A program made the position numbers and the translations under genes. This document shows, piece after piece, positions 36,196 to 46,208 of a stretch of DNA of 64,000 nt. The DNA comes from Streptomyces sp. NBC_01314 (lineage in GTDB: Bacteria > Actinomycetota > Actinomycetes > Streptomycetales > Streptomycetaceae). The notes under the pieces were generated by a model, which saw only the letters and a list, made by a program, of their open reading frames with translations, was not told where the DNA came from and searched no databases. How positions within the stretch are numbered: the first letter of the stretch is position 1; the number at the start of each line of letters is the position of its first letter. Location: NCBI RefSeq assembly GCF_041435215.1, contig NZ_CP108394.1, forward strand, positions 8,556,001 to 8,620,000, written 5' to 3'.

Positions 36196-36277
36196 ACCGA
36201 ACCCACCTGCGCGGGTCGAAGGGGCAGCAACCCTCAAGGACCGGAACGGGTAGGAGCGGCGGGGGCGGATCAAGCCG

Positions 36278-37060
36278 TCACGGCGAAGCCGGTGGATACA
36301 GCGACCGGGGCAGTTGCGAGGCCGCCGCCGCGTCCAGCAGCCACAAGGTCCGCGACCTCCCGTACGCGCCCGCTGCCGGAGCCTGGATCTCGCCCGCACC
36401 GGACAACGCGATGGCCGCGGCCCGCGCCTTGTCCTCACCGGCGGCGAGAAGCCACACCTCACGCGCCGCACGGATCGCGGGCAGCGTCAGCGTGACCCGC
36501 GTCGGCGGCGGCTTCGGCGCGCCGTGGACGCCCACCACCGTCCGCTCGGTCTCCCGCACGGCGGGCAACTCGGGGAAGAGGGAGGCCACATGGGTGTCCG
36601 GCCCGACCCCCAGCATCAGCACGTCGAACGTCGGCACCGAGCCATGGTTCTCGGGCCCCGCCGCCCGCGCCAACTCCTCCGCGTACGCGGCGGCCGCCGC
36701 GCCCACATCGGCACCCCACGGCCCGTCCGACGCGGGCATGGCGTGCAGGCGCTTCGGGTCCAGCGGCACCGAGTCCAGCAGCGCCTCCCGGGCCTGGGTG
36801 ACATTGCGCTCGGAGTCGCCCTCGGGCAGGAACCGTTCGTCACCCCACCACAGGTCCAGCCGGCCCCAGTCGATCGCGTCCCGGGCGGGTGCCGCCGCCA
36901 GCGCGGCGAGCAGTCCGTTGCCGTTGCGGCCACCTGTGAGGACCACCGAGGCGTAGCCGCGCGAGGCCTGCGCGTCCACGACCTTGGTGATCAGCCGAGC
37001 CGCCGCGGCCTGAGCCATCAGCTCCTTGTCGCGGTGCACGACCAACTGCGGAGTACTCAC
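36278..37060 (-). CDS. pgl: 6-phosphogluconolactonase
   Basis: A 260-residue 6-phosphogluconolactonase (DevB type), hydrolysing 6-phosphogluconolactone in the oxidative pentose phosphate pathway. Motifs are VVLTGGRNGNGLLAAL, LWWGDERFLPEGDSERN and the catalytic-site segment DVLMLGVGPDTHVASLFP, then RVTLTLPAI. In most relatives the VGPDGH histidine is preserved as DTH here. The ATG overlaps the opcA stop by 4 bp. It is the last gene of the tkt-tal-zwf-opcA-pgl operon. Confidence 0.95.
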   Translation of the reverse strand: MSTPQLVVHRDKELMAQAAAARLITKVVDAQASRGYASVVLTGGRNGNGLLAALAAAPARDAIDWGRLDLWWGDERFLPEGDSERNVTQAREALLDSVPLDPKRLHAMPASDGPWGADVGAAAAAYAEELARAAGPENHGSVPTFDVLMLGVGPDTHVASLFPELPAVRETERTVVGVHGAPKPPPTRVTLTLPAIRAAREVWLLAAGEDKARAAAIALSGAGEIQAPAAGAYGRSRTLWLLDAAAASQLPRSLYPPASP

Positions 37061-38346
37061 GGCGCGGCCGCCTTCTTCACCGGCGGCATCTGCGCCGGAG
37101 TGGGCCGCTCGTAGTCATCGTCACCGGCCGTCCCTGCGGAACCGGCCGATCCCGTGGAACCCGGGGAAGCGACCGAACCCGACGAGGCAGCCGACGGCAA
37201 CGCGGGCGCGGACGTACGGGCCGGAGCGGCAGCCGGGGCGACGGCCGAACCCAACTCGGAGCCGGAGCCGGAGCCGGAGCCGGAACCCGAGCCGAAGCCC
37301 GAGCCGGAAGCCGAAGAGGCCCCCGGAGCGCCGCCCGCGGCGGCCGACGCGGTTGCCGGAGCGGCCGTCGCGGCCGTGGCAGCCGTGAGCGCACTGCCCG
37401 CCGAACCTCCCGACGCCCCCGCGCCTCCCAGCCGGTCCACCCCGAACCGCAGCGCCGACGCATAGGTGTCGTCGGGGTCGAGCCTGCGCAGCTCCTCCGC
37501 CAGCAGCTCGGACGTCTCGCGGCGCTTCAACGCGACCGCCCGGTCCGGCTGGTTCTCCAGCGTGAGAAGGGCGAGGCCCCCGGCGGGCCGGTACAGCCGG
37601 ATGGGACCGGCGCTGGTCAGCAGCCGCACCTCGTTGAGGCCGGGCCCGGCCGACACCCCACGCCGTACATGGACGTGGAGCCGGTCCGCCAGCCACATCG
37701 CCAGCAGCTCCACGCTCGGGTTGTACTGCTCGCCCTGCACCTCCGCGGAGATGACCTCGCAGTCCACCTGGTCGAGCGCGGCGGCCAGCATGGAACGCCA
37801 GGGGGTGATCCGGGTCCAGGCCAGATCCGTGTCGCCGGGCTCGTAGTTGTCGGCGCGGGTCCGCAGCTCGTCGATGGGCTTCTCGGCGGCATAGCTGTCG
37901 GTGACCCGACGCTGGCCGAGCGCGCCCAGCGGATCGCGGGCCGGGTCGAGCGGCGCGTTGACCGGCCACCAGACGACGACCGGCGCGTCCGGCAGCAGCA
38001 GCGGAAGCACCACCGACTGGGCGTGGTCCGCGACCTCGCCGTACAGCCGCAGCACGACCGTGTCGCCGGTGCCGGCGTCCGCACCCACCCGTACCTCGGC
38101 GTCGAGGCGGGACTTCGTGCGGTCGCGGGGGGAGCGGGAGACGCGCTTGATGACCACGATCGTGCGCGACGGGTGCTCGCGGGAGGCGTCGTTGGCGGAC
38201 TTGAGCGCGTCGTACGCGTTCTCCTCGTCCGTCACGATGACCAGCGTGAGCACCATGCCGACAGCCGGGGTGCCTATCTCCCGGCGGGCCTTCACCAGCG
38301 CCTTGTTGATCTTGCTGGCCGTGGTGTCCGTGAGGTCTGTCTTCAT
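37057..38346 (-). CDS. opcA: Glucose-6-phosphate dehydrogenase assembly protein OpcA
   Basis: A 429-residue OpcA, an actinobacterial and cyanobacterial partner needed for active glucose-6-phosphate dehydrogenase. The core (about 1-300) includes IVIKRVSRSPRD and the acid-rich binding surface around PVVVWWPVNAPLDPARDPLG and LAWTRITPWRSMLAAALD. The start is the ATG overlapping zwf. The last 120 or so residues are an Ala/Ser/Gly low-complexity tail with alternating Gly-Ser repeats, making the protein much longer than the usual 300-350 residues; the final 20 residues are more acidic and proline-rich. The tail is probably disordered. Confidence 0.92.
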   Translation of the reverse strand: MKTDLTDTTASKINKALVKARREIGTPAVGMVLTLVIVTDEENAYDALKSANDASREHPSRTIVVIKRVSRSPRDRTKSRLDAEVRVGADAGTGDTVVLRLYGEVADHAQSVVLPLLLPDAPVVVWWPVNAPLDPARDPLGALGQRRVTDSYAAEKPIDELRTRADNYEPGDTDLAWTRITPWRSMLAAALDQVDCEVISAEVQGEQYNPSVELLAMWLADRLHVHVRRGVSAGPGLNEVRLLTSAGPIRLYRPAGGLALLTLENQPDRAVALKRRETSELLAEELRRLDPDDTYASALRFGVDRLGGAGASGGSAGSALTAATAATAAPATASAAAGGAPGASSASGSGFGSGSGSGSGSGSELGSAVAPAAAPARTSAPALPSAASSGSVASPGSTGSAGSAGTAGDDDYERPTPAQMPPVKKAAAP

Positions 38347-39866
38347 GGCCGGCGCCAGCTCCGTCCGTCTCGTTCGAGCATCTCGTCCGCCTCGACGGGA
38401 CCCCACGTGCCCGCCTGGTACTGCGCGGGCCTGCCGCTCCTGTCCCAGTACTCCTCGATCGGGTCGAGGATCTTCCAGGACAGCTCGACCTCCTCGGTGC
38501 GCGGGAAGAGGTTCGAGTCGCCGAGAAGGACGTCCAGGATGAGGCGCTCGTACGCCTCGGGCGACGACTCGGTGAAGGACTCGCCGTAGGCGAAGTCCAT
38601 CGACACGTCCCGGATCTCCATCGACGTGCCGGGCACCTTGGAGCCGAAGCGGACCGTCACGCCCTCGTCGGGCTGGACGCGGATGACGATCGCGTTCTGG
38701 CCCAGCTCCTCGGTGGCGGTGGAGTCGAACGGGGAGTGCGGGGCGCGCTGGAAGACGACCGCGATCTCGGTGACCCGGCGGCCCAGGCGCTTGCCCGTCC
38801 GCAGATAGAAGGGGACGCCCGCCCAGCGGCGGTTGTCGACCTCGACCTTGATCGCCGCGTAGGTGTCGGTCTTCGACTTGCGGTCGATGCCGTCCTCTTC
38901 GAGGTAGCCGATGACCTTCTCGCCGCCCTGCCAGCCGGCCGCGTACTGCGCGAACACGGTGTCCCGGCCCAGGTCCTTCGGCAGCTTCACCGCGCCGAGC
39001 ACCTTGGTCTTCTCGGCGGCGAGCGCGTCCGCGTCGAAGGAGGCGGGCTCCTCCATCGCGGTCAGCGCCATCAGCTGGAGCAGGTGGTTCTGGATGACGT
39101 CACGGGCGGCGCCGATGCCGTCGTAGTAGCCGGCGCGGCCGCCGATACCGATGTCCTCGGCCATGGTGATCTGCACGTGGTCGACGAAGGACCGGTTCCA
39201 GATCGGCTCGAACATCGTGTTGGCGAAGCGGAGCGCCAGAATGTTCTGGACGGTCTCCTTGCCGAGGTAGTGGTCGATGCGGAAGACCTGGTCCGGGGCG
39301 AAGACCTCTTCCACGGTCGAGTTGAGGTCCTCGGCCGACGCCAGGTCGTGGCCGAACGGCTTCTCGATGACCGCGCGCCGCCACGAACCGCTCGACTGAT
39401 CGGCCAGCCCGTGCTTCCTCAGCTGCTGGATGACGACCGGGAACGCGGACGGCGGCACGGAGAGGTAGAAGGCGAAGTTGCCGCCCGTGCCCTGTGCCTT
39501 GTCCAGTTCCTCGATGGTGTCGCGCAGCCGCTCGAAGGACTCGTCGTCGTCGAAGGTGCCCTGGACGAACCGCATGCCCTGGATGAGCTGCTGCCAGACC
39601 TCCTCGCGAAAGGGCGTCCGGGCGTGCTCCTTGACCGCGTCGTGCACCTCCTGCGCGAAGTCCTCGTTGGCCCACTCCCGGCGTGCGAAGCCGACGAGCG
39701 AGAAGCCCGGCGGCAGCAGTCCGCGGTTGGCGAGGTCGTACACGGCCGGCATCAGCTTTTTACGTGACAAATCGCCTGTGACGCCGAAGATGACCAGGCC
39801 CGACGGCCCCGCGATACGCGGGAGCCGTCGGTCCGCGGCGTCACGCAGCGGATTGCTGCTCGACAA
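38343..39866 (-). CDS. zwf: Glucose-6-phosphate 1-dehydrogenase
   Basis: A 507-residue NADP-dependent glucose-6-phosphate dehydrogenase, the entry enzyme of the oxidative pentose phosphate pathway. The coenzyme motif is VIFGVTGDLSRKKLMPA, the substrate-site signature is FRIDHYLGKETVQNIL, and EKPFGHDLASA is present. The best start is TTG 39866 giving SSSNPLRDAADRRL after a GGAGGG box; the frame runs further upstream into tal without similarity, and no ATG fits. It is 5 bp from tal and overlaps opcA. Confidence 0.95.
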   Translation of the reverse strand: MSSSNPLRDAADRRLPRIAGPSGLVIFGVTGDLSRKKLMPAVYDLANRGLLPPGFSLVGFARREWANEDFAQEVHDAVKEHARTPFREEVWQQLIQGMRFVQGTFDDDESFERLRDTIEELDKAQGTGGNFAFYLSVPPSAFPVVIQQLRKHGLADQSSGSWRRAVIEKPFGHDLASAEDLNSTVEEVFAPDQVFRIDHYLGKETVQNILALRFANTMFEPIWNRSFVDHVQITMAEDIGIGGRAGYYDGIGAARDVIQNHLLQLMALTAMEEPASFDADALAAEKTKVLGAVKLPKDLGRDTVFAQYAAGWQGGEKVIGYLEEDGIDRKSKTDTYAAIKVEVDNRRWAGVPFYLRTGKRLGRRVTEIAVVFQRAPHSPFDSTATEELGQNAIVIRVQPDEGVTVRFGSKVPGTSMEIRDVSMDFAYGESFTESSPEAYERLILDVLLGDSNLFPRTEEVELSWKILDPIEEYWDRSGRPAQYQAGTWGPVEADEMLERDGRSWRRP

Positions 39867-39871
39867 GGTGT

Positions 39872-40990
39872 TCAGCCCTCCGAGGGTGCGAGGCGCCGAA
39901 GCTCCGCCTCGGTCGACTTGAGCAGGTCGTTCCAGGAGGCCTCGAACTTCTCGACGCCCTCTTCCTCCAGCAGTTGGACGACCTCGTCGTAAGAGATCCC
40001 GAGCTTCTCGACCGCGTCCAGCTCGGCACGCGACTGCTCGTACGTCCCGGCGATCGCGTTGCCGCGGATCTCGCCGCTCGCCGCGGTGGCCTCCAGCGTG
40101 GCCTCCGGCATGGTGTTCACCGTGTTCGGCGCGACCAGCTCGTCGACGTACAGCGTGCTCTTGTACGCCGGGTCCTTGACGCCGGTCGAGGCCCACAGCG
40201 GACGCTGCTTGTTGGCGCCCGCGTTCTCCAGGTCGCTCCAGCGCTTGCCGTCGAAGACCTCTTCGTACGCCTGGTAGGCGAGGCGGGCGTTGGCGACGCC
40301 GGCCTTGCCGCGGGCGGCCTTGGCCTCGTCGGTGCCGAGCGCGTCGATCCGCTTGTCGATCTCGGTGTCCACGCGGGACACGAAGAAGGACGCCACGGAG
40401 TGGATCTTCGACAGGTCCAGGCCGCGCTCCTTGGCCTTCTCCAGGCCGGCGAGGTAGGCGTCCATGACCTGGCGGTAACGCTCGAGCGAGAAGATCAGCG
40501 TGACGTTGACGCTGATGCCGAGACCGATGACCTCGGTGATGGCCGGCAGACCGCCCAGCGTCGCCGGGATCTTGATCAGGGTGTTGGGGCGGTCCACGAG
40601 CCAGGCCAGCTGCTTGGCCTCGGCGACCGTCGCCTTGGTGTTGTGCGCCAGGCGCGGGTCGACCTCGATGGAGACCCGGCCGTCCTGGCCACCGGTCGCG
40701 TCGAACACCGGCCGCAGGATGTCGGCGGCGTCCCGGACGTCCGCCGTCGTGATCATGCGGATGGCCTCTTCGACGGTGACCTTGCGGGCGGCGAGGTCGG
40801 AGACCTGCGGCTCGTAGCCGTCACCGCTGCTGATCGCCTTCTGGAAGATCGACGGGTTGGTGGTGACACCCACGACGTGCTGCTGGTCGAGCAGCTCGGC
40901 GAGGTTGCCGGACGTGATGCGCTTGCGCGACAGGTCGTCCAGCCAGATCGCGACGCCCTCCTCGGAGAGGCGCTTGAGTGCGTCTGTCAT
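39872..40990 (-). CDS. tal: Transaldolase
   Basis: A 372-residue transaldolase transferring dihydroxyacetone units between sugar phosphates. The N-terminal signature is [14 protein letters not shown]; the Schiff-base lysine lies in [33 protein letters not shown] and [15 protein letters not shown] follow. Length is as in the actinobacterial Tal family. It lies 34 bp after tkt and 5 bp before zwf in the same operon. Confidence 0.97.
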   Translation of the reverse strand: MTDALKRLSEEGVAIWLDDLSRKRITSGNLAELLDQQHVVGVTTNPSIFQKAISSGDGYEPQVSDLAARKVTVEEAIRMITTADVRDAADILRPVFDATGGQDGRVSIEVDPRLAHNTKATVAEAKQLAWLVDRPNTLIKIPATLGGLPAITEVIGLGISVNVTLIFSLERYRQVMDAYLAGLEKAKERGLDLSKIHSVASFFVSRVDTEIDKRIDALGTDEAKAARGKAGVANARLAYQAYEEVFDGKRWSDLENAGANKQRPLWASTGVKDPAYKSTLYVDELVAPNTVNTMPEATLEATAASGEIRGNAIAGTYEQSRAELDAVEKLGISYDEVVQLLEEEGVEKFEASWNDLLKSTEAELRRLAPSEG

Positions 40991-41024
40991 GGAAATTCCA
41001 TCTCCTACGTGTCGTGTGTGAGCG

Positions 41025-43112
41025 TCAGCGCTGGGCGGCTGCGAGGGATTCCCGCGCGACCGCGGCCACGTTCTCGGCGGTGAAGCCGAACTCCTGGAAG
41101 AGGACCTTGCCGTCGGCCGAAGCGCCGAAGTGCTCCAGGGAGACGATGCGACCGGCGTCGCCGACGTACCGGTGCCAGGTCAGACCGATACCGGCCTCGA
41201 CCGCGACACGCGCCTTGACGGACGGCGGCAGAACGCTGTCCCGGTACCCCTGGTCCTGCTCCTCGAACCACTCCACGGACGGCATGGACACGACCCGCGT
41301 GGGCACGCCCTGCGCCTGGAGCTGCTCGCGGGCCTCCACGGCCACGTGCACCTCGGACCCGGTGGCGATCAGCACGACCTGGGCGTCGCCGCCCTCGGCG
41401 TCGAACAGGACGTAACCACCCTTGGCGGCGTCCTCGTTGGCCTCGTACGTCGGCACGCCCTGACGGGTCAGCGCGAGGCCGTGCGGGGCGCCCTTGCCGA
41501 ACTCCTTGGTGTAACGCTTGAGGATCTCGCGCCAGGCGATCGCCGTCTCGTTGGCGTCCGCCGGGCGGACCACGTTCAGGCCCGGGATCGCGCGCAGCGC
41601 GGCGAGGTGTTCGACGGGCTGGTGGGTGGGGCCGTCCTCGCCCAGACCGATGGAGTCGTGTGTCCACACGAACGTCACCGGCAGGTGCATCAGCGCGGAC
41701 AGGCGCACGGCGTTGCGCATGTAGTCGGAGAACACCAGGAACGTGCCGCCGAAGATGCGGGTGTTGCCGTGCAGCGCGATGCCGTTCATCTCCGCGGCCA
41801 TGGCGTGCTCACGGATACCGAAGTGGATCGTGCGGCCGTAGGGGTTCGCCTCCGGCAGCGGGTTGTCCGCCGGGAGGAAGGACGACGTCTTGTCGATCGT
41901 GGTGTTGTTCGAACCGGCGAGGTCGGCGGAGCCGCCCCACAGCTCCGGGATCACCGTGCCGAGCGCCTGCAGGACCTTGCCGGACGCGGCACGCGTGGCG
42001 ACGCTCTTGCCCGTCTCGAACTCCGGCAGGTGCGACTGCCAGCCCGCGGGCAGCTCCCCCGCGCTGATCCGGTCGAACTCCGCGGCCCGCCCGGCGTTGT
42101 TGTCGCGCCACTCCTGGAGCTGCTTGTCCCAGACGGCACGGGCCTCACGGCCCCGCTCGCCCAGGGCGCGCGTGTGCGCGATGACCTCATCGGAGACCTC
42201 GAAGCTCTTCTCCGCATCGAAGCCCAGGACCCGCTTGGTGGCCGCGACCTCGTCCGCGCCGAGCGCCGAGCCGTGCGCGGCCTCGGTGTTCTGCGCGTTC
42301 GGGGCGGGCCAGGCGATGATCGAGCGCATCGCGATGAACGACGGCCGGTCGGTGACCGCCTTCGCCGCCTCGACCGCCGCGTACAGCGCGGCCGGGTCGA
42401 GGTCGCCGTTCTCCTTCGGCTCCACACGCTGCACATGCCAGCCGTAGGCCTCGTACCGCCCGGCGGTGTCCTCGGAGACAGCCGTCTCGGTGTCACCCTC
42501 GATCGAGATGTGGTTGTCGTCCCACAGCAGGACCAGATTGCCGAGCTTCTGGTGACCGGCCAGCGAGGACGCCTCCGCGGAGATGCCCTCCTGCAGGCAG
42601 CCGTCACCGGCGATCACGAAGATGTGGTGATCGAACGGCGAATCACCGACAGCGGCCTGCGGATCGAACAGGCCGCGCTCGTAGCGGGCGGCCATCGCCA
42701 TCCCCACCGCGTTGGCGACACCCTGCCCCAGCGGCCCGGTCGTCGTCTCGACGGCCCTGGTGTGCCCGTACTCCGGATGGCCCGGCGTCTTCGAACCCCA
42801 GGTACGGAAGGACTCCAGGTCCTGAAGCTCCAGGCCGAAACCACCCAGGTACAACTGGATGTAGAGGGTCAGGGAGGAATGACCGGCGGACAGGACGAAC
42901 CGGTCACGGCCCACCCAGTCGGGGTCGGCGGGATCGTGGCGCATCACCTTCTGGAAAAGGGTGTACGCGGCGGGCGCGAGGCTCATCGCCGTACCGGGAT
43001 GGCCGTTGCCGACCCTCTGTACGGCGTCGGCGGCCAGGACACGGGCGGTGTCGACGGCCCGCTGGTCCACTGCGGTCCACGCGAGGTCTGTAGTGGTCGG
43101 CTTGGTGCTCAC
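41025..43112 (-). CDS. tkt: Transketolase
   Basis: A 695-residue thiamine diphosphate enzyme of the non-oxidative pentose phosphate pathway. It shows the N-terminal substrate His in [12 protein letters not shown], the ThDP signature GDGCLQEG...[11 protein letters not shown], the catalytic Glu in FGIREHAM and the phosphate-binding [19 protein letters not shown] start. It is the first gene of tkt-tal-zwf-opcA-pgl, divergent from ctaB. Confidence 0.98.
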   Translation of the reverse strand: MSTKPTTTDLAWTAVDQRAVDTARVLAADAVQRVGNGHPGTAMSLAPAAYTLFQKVMRHDPADPDWVGRDRFVLSAGHSSLTLYIQLYLGGFGLELQDLESFRTWGSKTPGHPEYGHTRAVETTTGPLGQGVANAVGMAMAARYERGLFDPQAAVGDSPFDHHIFVIAGDGCLQEGISAEASSLAGHQKLGNLVLLWDDNHISIEGDTETAVSEDTAGRYEAYGWHVQRVEPKENGDLDPAALYAAVEAAKAVTDRPSFIAMRSIIAWPAPNAQNTEAAHGSALGADEVAATKRVLGFDAEKSFEVSDEVIAHTRALGERGREARAVWDKQLQEWRDNNAGRAAEFDRISAGELPAGWQSHLPEFETGKSVATRAASGKVLQALGTVIPELWGGSADLAGSNNTTIDKTSSFLPADNPLPEANPYGRTIHFGIREHAMAAEMNGIALHGNTRIFGGTFLVFSDYMRNAVRLSALMHLPVTFVWTHDSIGLGEDGPTHQPVEHLAALRAIPGLNVVRPADANETAIAWREILKRYTKEFGKGAPHGLALTRQGVPTYEANEDAAKGGYVLFDAEGGDAQVVLIATGSEVHVAVEAREQLQAQGVPTRVVSMPSVEWFEEQDQGYRDSVLPPSVKARVAVEAGIGLTWHRYVGDAGRIVSLEHFGASADGKVLFQEFGFTAENVAAVARESLAAAQR

Positions 43113-43485
43113 CCTGGGTCAGGGCTCCTCTCCACATGTCTCGTGCCGGTGTTCTTCACGGCACCGGCCGTTGTCGAGCCTACCCCCGTAGGAACGCGCA
43201 TTTTTTCGAGTCGTTCCAGACTGCCGGGACTGTGTCAGGTCCGCCTCCCGACCGGTGGCTCGCATGCTGAGACCAGGGGGTTCCGCTGTTCGACATCTGA
43301 ATACGGAGCCGCTCATCCGACTGCTCAACCGAAGTGCGTGAGGCTCGTCGCGCGGCCCCTCCCAACACGACCGCACCCCCTTGAAAGGTCGGCTCTGGGC
43401 AACGTCTACAGTGGCGTGGTACGCGCGAGCCGTCACGGGGAGTTCACAACCGGAGGCTTGCTGGGAGTCTCTGTCAGGGGTGTGC
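43113..43485. promoter_or_regulatory. 373-bp divergent region between tkt and ctaB
   Basis: No gene is seen. A plus-strand promoter for ctaB may consist of TTGAAA (43381-43386) with TCTACA (43405-43410) 18 bp later. Near the tkt side, GTGCCG/CGGCAC (about 43144-43162) and CCTAC/GTAGG (43179-43192, followed by a six-T run) are small inverted repeats. The open frame from 43381 is an upstream extension of ctaB, not a gene. Confidence 0.4.
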
Positions 43486-44475
43486 GTGACGGCCGTCGAA
43501 TCCCGTCCATCGGGTGGGGGCACCGCCCAGGCCCTTCAGGCACTGGGGGAGCTGGGCGCGAGCAACACGAACAGCAGCCGGGGTCAGCGGCCGATCGGGG
43601 CCCGAGTCAAGGGGTTCGTGGCGCTGACGAAGCCGCGGATCATCGAACTGCTGCTGATCACCACCGTTCCGGTGATGTTCCTCGCCGAGCAGGGTGTCCC
43701 GGACCTCTGGCTGGTGCTCGCCACCACCATCGGCGGCTACCTCTCCGCGGGCGGCGCCAACGCGCTCAACATGTACATCGACCGCGACATCGACGCTCTC
43801 ATGGAGCGCACCTCGCAGCGCCCGCTGGTCACCGGCCTGGTCACCCCGCGTGAGGGCCTTGTCTTCGGCATCACCCTGGCGGTTCTCTCCACCGCCTGGT
43901 TCGGCCTCCTCGTCAACTGGCTGTCCGCCTGGCTGTCGCTCGGAGCGCTCCTCTTCTACGTCGTCGTCTACACGATGATCCTCAAACGCCGTACGTCCCA
44001 GAACATCGTCTGGGGCGGCATCGCCGGCTGCATGCCGGTCCTCATCGGCTGGTCCGCCGTCACGAACTCGATGTCGTGGGCCGCGGTGATCCTTTTCCTG
44101 GTCATCTTCTTCTGGACGCCGCCGCACTACTGGCCCCTCTCCATGAAGGTGAAGGCCGACTACGCCCGCGTCGGCGTCCCGATGCTCCCGGTGGTCGCCT
44201 CCAACCAGGTGGTCGCCCGGCAGATCGTCCTCTACAGCTGGGTGATGGTCGCGGTCTCCCTGATGCTGACCCCGCTCGGTTACACGGGCTGGTTCTACAC
44301 GTCGGTGGCCCTGGTGACGGGCGTCTGGTGGCTCTGGGAGGCGCACGCCCTGCAGAACCGCGCGAAGAGCGGCGCGACCGGCGGCAAGCTCAAGGAAATG
44401 CGCCTGTTCCACTGGTCGATCACCTACGTGTCGCTGCTGTTCGTGGCAGTGGCGGTGGACCCGTTCCTGCGCTGA
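43486..44475 (+). CDS. ctaB: Protohaem IX farnesyltransferase (haem O synthase)
   Basis: A 329-residue UbiA-family prenyltransferase that adds farnesyl to haem B, giving haem O for cytochrome oxidase assembly. The first Asp-rich motif is [20 protein letters not shown], preceded by [34 protein letters not shown] and [19 protein letters not shown] complete the active site. About eight or nine membrane helices. The start is GTG 43486 five bases after AGGGG; GTG 43480 is an alternative. Haem A synthase ctaA lies 2.5 kb away on the other strand. Confidence 0.96.
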   Translation: MTAVESRPSGGGTAQALQALGELGASNTNSSRGQRPIGARVKGFVALTKPRIIELLLITTVPVMFLAEQGVPDLWLVLATTIGGYLSAGGANALNMYIDRDIDALMERTSQRPLVTGLVTPREGLVFGITLAVLSTAWFGLLVNWLSAWLSLGALLFYVVVYTMILKRRTSQNIVWGGIAGCMPVLIGWSAVTNSMSWAAVILFLVIFFWTPPHYWPLSMKVKADYARVGVPMLPVVASNQVVARQIVLYSWVMVAVSLMLTPLGYTGWFYTSVALVTGVWWLWEAHALQNRAKSGATGGKLKEMRLFHWSITYVSLLFVAVAVDPFLR

Positions 44476-44508
44476 GTCCTTCGGCCGCGGGTGGTTCGCG
44501 GCCCGTCG

Positions 44509-44555
44509 CGCCCACGCGGCGGAGCCGCACATCGAAACAGCCCCGCGCCCCTGAA
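44509..44555. repeat. Dispersed Streptomyces intergenic repeat, copy B
   Basis: CGCCCACGCGGCGGAGCCGC followed by ACATCGAAACAGCCCCGCGC is the second copy of the element at 5917-5960. Here it abuts a terminator hairpin after ctaB. Confidence 0.55.
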
Positions 44556-44574
44556 GAACAGGGGGCGCGGGTTT
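44541..44574 (+). terminator. Terminator after ctaB
   Basis: CCCGCGCCCCTG (44542-44553) pairs with CAGGGGGCGCGGG (44559-44571, one extra G) around AAGAA and is followed by TTT. This is a good intrinsic terminator. Confidence 0.75.
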
Positions 44575-44637
44575 CGTGTTCAAGGCCACGCAGCCCTGCC
44601 GTGGCCTCTGTCCATACCCATCGGTAGCATCCTGGCC

Positions 44638-45000
44638 ATGGCAGACACCAAGCAGGTTGACGAGGGCACCGACGTCCGGCAGGCCGCCAAGGCCGAGCGC
44701 AGGGCGGCCAGGCTTGCGAAGCAGATCGCCTCTTTCACGAAGGCCCACGGCGGAGCCGAGGCCCAGGTCGCCTACATCGGTCAACTCGGAGCCCGCATCG
44801 TCCTGGTCGGTGAGGACGGCGGCTGGGGCGACCTCGTGGCCCCCACCTACGCCATCGCCGAGGCGGCCGTGCAGAAGTCCGGCGTCACCGTCCACGAGGA
44901 CTTCGACGGCGAGTTCGCCGCCAAGGTGAAGACCGGCCCGTACGAGTGGTCGCGGATGGCCGGAATCCAGGTCGGCGGCCCGAGCAACAGCAACACCTGA
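44638..45000 (+). CDS. Conserved hypothetical protein
   Basis: A 120-residue soluble protein without a recognised catalytic motif. The N-terminal half is a charged helix (AAKAERRAARLAKQIASF), followed by QVAYIGQLGARIVLVGEDGGWGDLVAPTY and a C-terminal EDFDGEFAAKVKTGPYEWSRMAGIQ. The composition suggests a small alpha/beta fold. I recall similar proteins beside ctaB in other Streptomyces but no function. ATG 44638 was chosen because upstream frame is repeat and terminator sequence. Confidence 0.75.
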   Translation: MADTKQVDEGTDVRQAAKAERRAARLAKQIASFTKAHGGAEAQVAYIGQLGARIVLVGEDGGWGDLVAPTYAIAEAAVQKSGVTVHEDFDGEFAAKVKTGPYEWSRMAGIQVGGPSNSNT

Positions 45001-45057
45001 GCCCGGCTCGCCCGTTAGGACTTGTGGGAGTTCACAGGTCCAGCCTCGGGGAGCCCG

Positions 45058-46164
45058 ATGATCGAAACGCCGTCCCTAGTGGACCAGTACTGCCACGGAG
45101 TACTGCGAACGGAGCTGGGCCTCGGCACCTTCGAGGCCCACCTCGCCCGCAGTGAGGGCCCGCCGGCGCCCGGCACCACCTTCTTCGACACCCAGACGGG
45201 CTTCGCCGTACGCCGCTGGTGCCCGCCCCTCCTGGGTCTGGAACCGCACTGCCCACCGGCCCGTTATCTGGCCCGGCGCCGCGAACTGGGCGTACTGGAG
45301 GCGGGGCGCAGGCTGCTCCGGGGCAGCGGCATCACGACCTATCTCGTCGACACGGGGCTGCCGGGCGACCTCACCGGGCCGGGCGAGATGGCCTCCACCG
45401 GAAACGCGGACGCCCACGAGATCGTCCGCCTCGAACTCCTCGCCGAACAGGTCGCCGACACCTCCGGCACCATCGAGTCGTTCCTGGCCAATCTCGCCGA
45501 GTCGGTGCACGCGGCCGCCGCGAACGCCGTCGCCTTCGCGTCGGTGGCGGGCGTACGGCACGGCCTGGCGTTCGCGCCCGAACCGCCCGGCCCGGGAGAG
45601 GTGCGGGGCGCGGTGGGGCGCTGGCTCGCGCACCGGCCGGTCGGCGGCGCGCTCACCGACCCGGTCCTCCTGCGCCACCTGCTGTGGATCGCCGTCGCCT
45701 CGGGCCGCCCCCTCCAACTCCACGCGGGTCTCGGCGAACCGGGCCTGCACATCGACGCCACCGACCCCGTCCTGCTCACCGACTTCGCCCGCGCCACGGC
45801 GGGCCTCGGCACCGACCTGGTCCTGCTGCACGGCTACCCGTACCACCGCCACGCGGCCCACCTCGCCGGTGTGTTCCCGCACGTCTACGTCGACCTGGGC
45901 GCCGAACTCGTGCGCACCGGCGCCCGTGCCACCGCCGTACTCGCCGAGGTCCTCGAACTCGCCCCCTTCGGCAAGCTGCTGTTCTCCAGCGGCGCCCACG
46001 GCCTGCCCGAGCTGCACGTGGTCGGGGCCCGGCTGTTTCGCGAGGCGCTGGCCCGGGTGCTGGGGACCTGGGTGTCGGAGGGCGCCTGGTCACTGGCGGA
46101 CGCGCAGCGCGTGGCCGGGCTGATCGCGGCGGGGAACGCGCGGCGGGTGTACGGGCTGGAGTGA
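45058..46164 (+). CDS. Amidohydrolase family protein
   Basis: A 368-residue metal-dependent hydrolase-like TIM barrel (Amidohydro_2 type). LVDQYCHGVL near residue 7 stands where DxHxH would be, PLQLHAGLGEP and LVLLHGYPYHRHAAHLAGVFPHVYVDLG are the later barrel strands, and LFSSGAHGLPE is near the end. The layout resembles the amidohydrolase domain fused to glutamine synthetase-like proteins. One His of the usual first metal pair is replaced, so metal number or activity may differ. ATG with GGGGAG upstream. The substrate is unknown. Confidence 0.75.
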   Translation: MIETPSLVDQYCHGVLRTELGLGTFEAHLARSEGPPAPGTTFFDTQTGFAVRRWCPPLLGLEPHCPPARYLARRRELGVLEAGRRLLRGSGITTYLVDTGLPGDLTGPGEMASTGNADAHEIVRLELLAEQVADTSGTIESFLANLAESVHAAAANAVAFASVAGVRHGLAFAPEPPGPGEVRGAVGRWLAHRPVGGALTDPVLLRHLLWIAVASGRPLQLHAGLGEPGLHIDATDPVLLTDFARATAGLGTDLVLLHGYPYHRHAAHLAGVFPHVYVDLGAELVRTGARATAVLAEVLELAPFGKLLFSSGAHGLPELHVVGARLFREALARVLGTWVSEGAWSLADAQRVAGLIAAGNARRVYGLE

Positions 46165-46208
46165 CAGTGGGGTGTACGGCGCCCGCACGCGCTGTACAGA
46201 CTGGGCGT

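Noticed and set aside
34599..36956. 785-codon plus-strand frame across the MHS transporter and pgl
   Set aside because: Out of frame with the transporter, runs through the large hairpin, and shows no protein-like composition.
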